Below, piece by piece: positions 58,622 through 64,000 of a stretch of DNA of 64,000 nucleotides. Position 1 is the stretch's first letter. Every line of letters begins with the position of its first letter. A program made the translations under genes and the position numbers. Where the stretch lies: positions 218,999-282,998 of the forward strand of contig NW_022985554.1 in NCBI RefSeq assembly GCF_010093815.1, written 5' to 3'. The DNA comes from Pseudovirgaria hyperparasitica (Eukaryota; Ascomycota; Dothideomycetes; Acrospermales; Acrospermaceae). Below the pieces are notes generated by a model. That model worked only from the letters and a program-made list of their open reading frames with translations. It had not been told where the DNA came from and ran no database searches.

Positions 58622-59612
58622 ATTAGGGTGACAAAGTCTTTGGTACTGGATTGGAAGGTAATTCTGTTGGTGTAGAACGGATTGCTGTTGCTGACTGAAT
58701 GGTGTCTATGCATATGGGCGTTGAGAGATTTTATATTCTTGACTTCTTGAGATTCCGGATATCCGCTTATCGGATTGACGGTTCGTACTCATCCCATGTT
58801 ACTCGACGTCATACGCCTTTGTGTCTTTACGTTCGTTGACTACGGATACAGCCGCTGCAACGTCTACGGACGGACCGGGATACGACATTGCCATTTCAAC
58901 TTTACCCAAAGAAGAATTGGGAAGATATAAAACATATTCAAGATGGGGGCTAATATCACCTAAAGTCGCCGATATATATGGCGCTGTCTGGATTATGCTG
59001 TCATATATTGGTCCGTGTTGACCAAAATTTACACTGCGAATAAAGCACAGCCCGGCAGCCAATGCAGGTTATCATGAAGAGATATAGACTCATTCATCTG
59101 GATTAAGAGGGCTATAGCAACCTGATCCGGCTTAGGGATCTTCGATGTTGATCATTTGCTGAATTGAGTAATATACTCGAATGGGGCCAAAAGCCAATTA
59201 AAGTTAGCATTTTGTAGGTCTTGCCATGTGCCGAACCAGCTATGAAGTCGCTGATTAAAGTATCTGGAAGTATATTCAGAGCATCGAACAAATATCTGGA
59301 CACTAGATACATAATCTAGAAAGAGACCCTCGCGACGGCTAGTTTCGTGAAATATAGTTCTGACTATCGGTGAATTACGTATAGACCTGATGACGCAATG
59401 ATTGGTCATAAGTTGAGTAGTCTTGAAAAAATGACCGTTGCTTCAAGTAAATACTACAATGGAACTCGCGAAGACTGGGGTAATCGCATAGCCAAAAAAG
59501 TATTTTGAGGGGCGCGTTGTTTAAAATAGCAACGTTGTTGGGGCCTTAGCAGACCGATGCTTCCAGCAATCTATGATCGACAATGGGATATCTTACACGG
59601 TATTTGCAAATT
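58622..59612. other. AT-rich intergenic segment, no gene recognised
   Basis: About 1 kb, AT-rich in 58900-59550. Two minus-strand frames, at 59062-58799 and 59409-59152, look mildly protein-like but have no domain, no joining splice sites and no supporting start. They could be relics. Confidence 0.45.
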
Positions 59613-60947
59613 TTATATATGTGCCCAGCCATTGTCGGCGAGAACTTGCATCTCGTTAATGAGGCAAAATGCGCCTTTCTCCTCGTTGCCCTTTGAAAGT
59701 GACTTCCATGTGGCTACTCGGCGTGATATTCTCCAGTTCTGCATCCATGTAAATGTAGCACGACGCTTGATTCGGTTTATCCAAAGGCCAACCACAATGT
59801 CGAACGATGAGAGCCAATCGTCGCCACCGTTTCGGTGGACGGCTTTATATGCTGGTCCATTATAACCAACTCGTACTGCTGGATTCAGCCAGACACCTTT
59901 CGTTACCGAAAGCGGATTGTCCGCGTGGATTAAGCAGCATTCAGAGCCTTCGACATGAAAATTGGCCAAGGTGTCTGTAATTCCACGAAATCGGAGAGGA
60001 TTGTTCGTCCTATAGAAAGGAGATGCATCCATTACCACTACGTACGCTTTAGTACCGACGCTGTAAGAAGACTCAAATTACCATACCGATGCCATTCCAA
60101 CAGCTAGATACGGGCACTGGCACATTATGCTTTAGTGCATTACGAGACGCGGAAGATCGAAAGTAGGGCCACGTTTGCATTAAGGTCTCGTAGCCATCGG
60201 AATCCCGAAGAGCGAAAGTGTCATAAAAATTGGGTGGCTTTGAGAAGTCCAAGGCGCATGCAGCAGCGTACTCACCTCCATTAGTCTGCATGAGTCGGAA
60301 AATATCGTCGGTCTGTGGTCCTGCGTCAGCATAGCCCTCACGAGAGGTAAAAGTGCTTGACTCACGCTAAACACTACGTCGTTCATGTGTATTACAAGAT
60401 CAAATTGCTCTCCAGTCTCCTCTGCTAGGTCGTACAGCGGCTGCAAAGCGCGATTGCGTTGTTCAGATAGGTACGGTATCCGTCTCAACCGTTGCTTTCC
60501 GGACGAGTCTTTGATCCAGCCTGACGAACCAGGCTTTTGCCTGTTTTCATCCTTATGTGTGGTGGCATTCATGACAATGGTGTGCCTGGCGCCTAAGTCA
60601 TCCAAACGAGTTTCTAAATCTCTGAGAGCGCCTTTGGAGTCGTCCCAGCTGCCGCTCTCGTAGATAGAAATATACACGTTATCCACGCCAATCGCCTCAG
60701 TGAGATTCACTACAGCATTGTTCCAGTACTCTCTTAAAACCTTCTCATTATTCCAATGTATACTGGTGAGGAAGACCTTGCTGTTGGGGGTGGCTAAAGT
60801 GTGTGGTACCTCCTCGTGGTGTCGCACGAGGTTGCGATGGACGCGTATGAGGTCGAAAAAAGTCCAGAGGAAGAAAATCAAGAGGATCCCTCTTATCAGG
60901 CGAGCGCGTGATCGACGGTTGCCATAGTATGCTCGGCTCGAGAGCAT
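59613..60947 (-). CDS. GT69 alpha-1,3-mannosyltransferase (CAP59/CMT1-like)
   Basis: Three exons, 60947-60366, 60312-60087 and 60037-59613, encode 410 residues. A short basic tail and one membrane anchor (LIRGILLIFFLWTFFDLI) give a type II Golgi protein. Family motifs: VFLTSIHWNNEKVLREYWNN, SIYESGSWDDSK, IPYLSEQRNRALQPL, HMNDVVFS|TDDIFRLMQTNG restored across intron 1, AAACALDFSKPPNFYDTF, CWNGI|VVMDASPFYR across intron 2 and EGSECCLIHADNPL. These match CAP59/CMT1 proteins, which in Cryptococcus are needed for capsule mannose linkages; ascomycete relatives probably act in cell-wall or secreted glycan synthesis. Both restored joins fit the family well, supporting the model. Confidence 0.92.
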
Positions 60948-62047
60948 GTTGTGGAGACCTGTTCACTGCGTCAGTTTCAGGAACTACAAAGGTCTGATAG
61001 GTAACTGCGTAGGGTTGTGCATACTTTATCTCGCTTCCATTCCTCCAACATCCGTGATAGCCGGATTATGGATGTTAAGATTGTTACGAATTAGGACTGA
61101 GACTAGAACGTTCCTGAAGATGTTCATGAGCCTCGGTGCTCCTCCGAGCCCTAGGTTTGATGGATCCATGGATGAAGCTTGGACCATCTGTTTTCCACTC
61201 ATTAGAACGACCAACCGCGTAAGATCCAAAGACTTCCTCTGATGAACATGATATCATGATTCTCATATCCTATATCTGCTGTGTCATCATTGGGAGTTAT
61301 GAGAGTAAGATCTCTTGTCATTTATCTACGCAAGACGATTAGTGCACCTCGACTGCGCTAACCTACTCATTCCAATGTCTGTCGAACAACAGTCATTACA
61401 GAGACATATAATGCTGCCCGTCGCGAACATACTAGGAACACGCTTATAGATTACCGTCTAGTTCCTGATGACTGGGACTGAGCCTTGTTCATCGCAAGAC
61501 ATAGGTCTTAAGAGTAGTCCCCGCAGCAGCTCAATCACGCAGGAAGTCAATGGAGAAGGTGGTACGAAGCTATACACCAGGGCTTCACAAACGAGACGTC
61601 TACAAACTAGCGCTTCGGTGGCCTCGCTAACAGTTTTAGACAATCTCTCCAGCTAGAAGCCATCAATTGTTCTGTATGACAGGGAATACTTATGCTGATA
61701 TCCATCGTTTTACGAGAATCATACAACGAATATCTCCATTATCGGTAGCGATTGGACGTACACAGGGACTATCATCGCTCTCCGAGCTAGGATACTGGTA
61801 ATCCCCTCCGCCTGTAATTGGTGTTACAAATGATCAGTCAGAATGCCGTGTAACTCCACAGGCTACCCTTGTACCGCGCTATTGTCGTCGCAATGACGTT
61901 CCATAGACACCATCCTGGTGTTACAAGCTTGTCGTACTATCATAATGATAAGATCACAAAATGTTATATATTCAAAAGGTTCTATCTTTTGGACCCATGC
62001 ACTTCATTCTCTGCTCGTCCTTGGCCTAGATTTATATCCACGAAAAT
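60948..62047. other. divergent promoter region, no gene recognised
   Basis: 1.1 kb between the starts of the mannosyltransferase (minus) and the molybdoenzyme (plus). Short frames on both strands lack motifs. Confidence 0.5.
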
Positions 62048-63754
62048 ATGCAGGAACCGAAGCGAGGGGCTTCTGCTACTTTGCACGCTTCGATATTCCA
62101 TAACAGTCCTGAGGATATCCTTCTTGACTTAAAGGACCATGGATGGGAAGCTGGTGATGCTCCTAGGAGGTTCAATGAAAGTGCAGCAGAACTGGCAACT
62201 CTGTTTGCCGAAGAACGAGAAGGATGGAAGGGCTACATAGAGTGGGAGCGCTACCCCGAGAAAAAGCGTAAAGCTGCCGAAATCCTCTCTAGATACAACT
62301 TCAAAGGGAACGATGAATTTCAACTTGTTCCTCTACCGAGTACCAACCCGATCCTCGAAGGCAAACGGTGGAAGCAATATCACAAAGCACTTGCTGGCAC
62401 AATACAAGATATTCCTGCTATCAGCTGGAAGTACGTCACTAAGGAGAAGTCAGATGACATGATTCACGTCTTACAATTCCCCTACAATGGCGAGCCACCC
62501 CGTGACCGTCTCGTTCAGACCGAGTTCACGCCCAACGAGGATCACTTCGTCCGCAATCACGGTGGGATACCTGAAATCGAACCGGAAAAGTACTTTGTGG
62601 AAGTGGACGGGCTCGTCAAAGAGCCTCAAAGCTTATCCTTTGCTGACATCCAGGATGAAACGAAATTTCCTCACAAATCACTCGTGGTTACTCTACAGTG
62701 CTCTGGCACACGGCGCATCGAGCAAATCCACGAATACCCTGGTGACGGTGACGAGCTGATCAATGCCCCTTGGGGTGAGGGGGCAATTGGAAACGCGCGC
62801 TACACGGGTGTCAGCCTCAAGAAGATCATAAAGCACTGCGGCGGCCTCGTTGACGGTGCCGACAACATTGAATTCTATGGCTGTGACACATACTTCAAGA
62901 AAGGCCAGGTATACAACTACGTCGTCAGCGTCCCATGGCGCAAGGTAAAGGCCAATGAAGTTCTCCTTGCATGGGACATGAACGGTAAACCACTCCCTAA
63001 AATTCATGGCTATCCACTGCGCGTTGTAGTATGTGGTTATATCGGCGCCCGCAGCTGCAAATGGCTTTACCGCATCAAAGGCATCAGAGGACCAAGCATG
63101 GCACCCGTACAGATGAAGGAGTATCTCTACTACACGCCACAAGTTGGCAAGCAGAACGCCATGTACAGCAACGGCTTCTCGATTCAAGATATGCCGGTAT
63201 CCAGTGCAATCGTAAGTTTTTCTCCATACTAAAGGCCTGCACTGATATGCAATCAGATGTCCCCAATCGACAAAAAAGTCATCGTGCATTCCGGTTCTAT
63301 CTCCTTACGTGGCTGGGCCTATTCTGGCGGCGGCCATTGGCCAATCCGTGTCGAAGTGTCCGGCGATGGCGGGAGCATCTGGTACGAAGTGCCACCGGCT
63401 AATCTTTCAACAAAGTACTATCACGGTTGGCGACTCTGGTCTATTGACTTACCCGTTGACGCAGAAGGTTGGCTAGAACTCTGCGTGCGGTGCTGGGATA
63501 ATGCGCTTAACACGCAACCGACCTTTGTGCGAAGCGCCTGGAACTGGGACTTGCATGTCACGAGTAGCTGTCATCGCATCAAGGTATATAGCGTGAACAA
63601 GAGCAGAAAGAGGACCAGTGAGAGGCTGGCAAAACTGGAGGAGCAAGGACTGGGGATCGAGCCGTTAACGATGCCATTAGAAGTGGATCTAGAAAGCGAG
63701 GAGGATTATATACAGCAGGTGATCAGCACGGGAGGCAGGGATCCGGTAGAGTGA
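62048..63754 (+). CDS. sulfite-oxidase-like molybdopterin enzyme without haem domain
   Basis: Two exons, 62048-63211 and 63257-63754, encode 553 residues. A 130-residue helical N-terminal region of unknown role is followed by the molybdopterin domain (GGIPEIEPEKYFVEVDGLV; LVVTLQCSGTRRIEQ with the likely Mo-ligand Cys; GNARYTGVSLKKII; GYPLRVVVCGYIGARSCKW) and the Mo-co dimerisation domain (VHSGSISLRGWAYSGGGHWP; VEVSGDGGSIW). There is no cytochrome b5 haem domain and no clear targeting peptide, as in plant-type sulfite oxidases. It probably oxidises sulfite to sulfate or acts on a related substrate. The animal enzyme and nitrate reductase have GNRR where this has GTRR. Intron 45 nt. Confidence 0.9.
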
Positions 63755-64000
63755 TGAACTGTTCAATGTCATGAACCTTTCGATGTCTGTGGCTATAAAT
63801 ATGCACAGTACAGAAACTCATCGTGAATGTCACATATGCATGGTACGTCTGATCAATTCCACAAAGTCTGCATCTATAGCAACCTAATATACGATGGTCA
63901 ATCGTGCATGTGAGGCTCCGTAGCGCCTGATCTAACGTTGGGAAGCTTTGTCACAATATACATATATATATACGCATGAAATTGCGCTCTCGATTTTGTG

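Noticed and set aside
58799-59409. Two minus-strand frames with somewhat protein-like composition
   Set aside because: No domain, no consistent splice join, AT-rich surroundings. Could be relics, but I cannot support a gene.

Overview
This is eukaryotic DNA from a filamentous ascomycete (Pezizomycotina; Dothideomycetes is a guess, not shown). The signs are compact genes on both strands, introns of 41-89 nt with GTRNGT donors, CTRAY branch points and YAG acceptors, and fungus-restricted families: Zn2Cys6 regulator, ATG16, GT69 mannosyltransferase, Ure2-type GST and GMC oxidoreductase. I rebuilt 29 protein genes by joining exons; the phases of every multi-exon model close to a whole number of codons. 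No convincing tRNA, rRNA or CRISPR was seen.

Layout. 0.8-9.5 kb is housekeeping: a ZIP zinc transporter (YKE4 type) divergent from NOP16, class III alcohol dehydrogenase SFA1, a thioredoxin-fold AhpC/TSA protein and a SET protein. 10.7-12.2 kb holds an unknown Cys-rich protein. 13.6-21.8 kb is a possible small metabolic neighbourhood: secreted GMC oxidoreductase, Zn2Cys6 regulator, cytochrome b5 reductase and epoxide hydrolase. 22.7-27 kb encodes a 1394-residue disordered protein. 28.6-30.3 kb is an unknown coiled-coil protein. 30.5-33.8 kb packs three mitochondrial translation genes (mL38, uL4m, IF-3), with mitochondrial GluRS at 39.5 kb.

A clear non-autonomous DNA transposon lies at 33966-34574. 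It has 22-bp terminal inverted repeats, a perfect 8-bp target duplication and an internal 62-bp array carrying CACGTG. It is followed by an AT-rich island with an odd protein-kinase-like gene. 36.6-43 kb returns to core genes: ATG16, the DnaJ protein XDJ1 (its start codon appears to be split by an intron), MSE1 and CSN5. 44.4-63.8 kb mixes accessory and metabolic genes: a P450, an FtsJ-like methyltransferase, a secreted DUF4185-like protein, the biotin subunit of methylcrotonyl-CoA carboxylase, a GST, an amino-acid permease, a small Cys-containing secreted protein, a CAP59/CMT1-like mannosyltransferase and a haem-less sulfite-oxidase-like molybdoenzyme.

Themes: mitochondrial function (mL38, uL4m, IF-3, GluRS, MCCA, possibly the GST), redox and detoxification (SFA1, AhpC/TSA, CBR1, GST, epoxide hydrolase, P450, sulfite oxidase) and secreted or surface products (GMC, DUF4185-like, small secreted protein, mannosyltransferase). 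The strongest observations are the transposon, the A|TG split start codon, the 15-nt microexon with a GC donor in SFA1, the head-to-head mL38/uL4m promoter and the duplicated C-x-Y-P cysteine motif.
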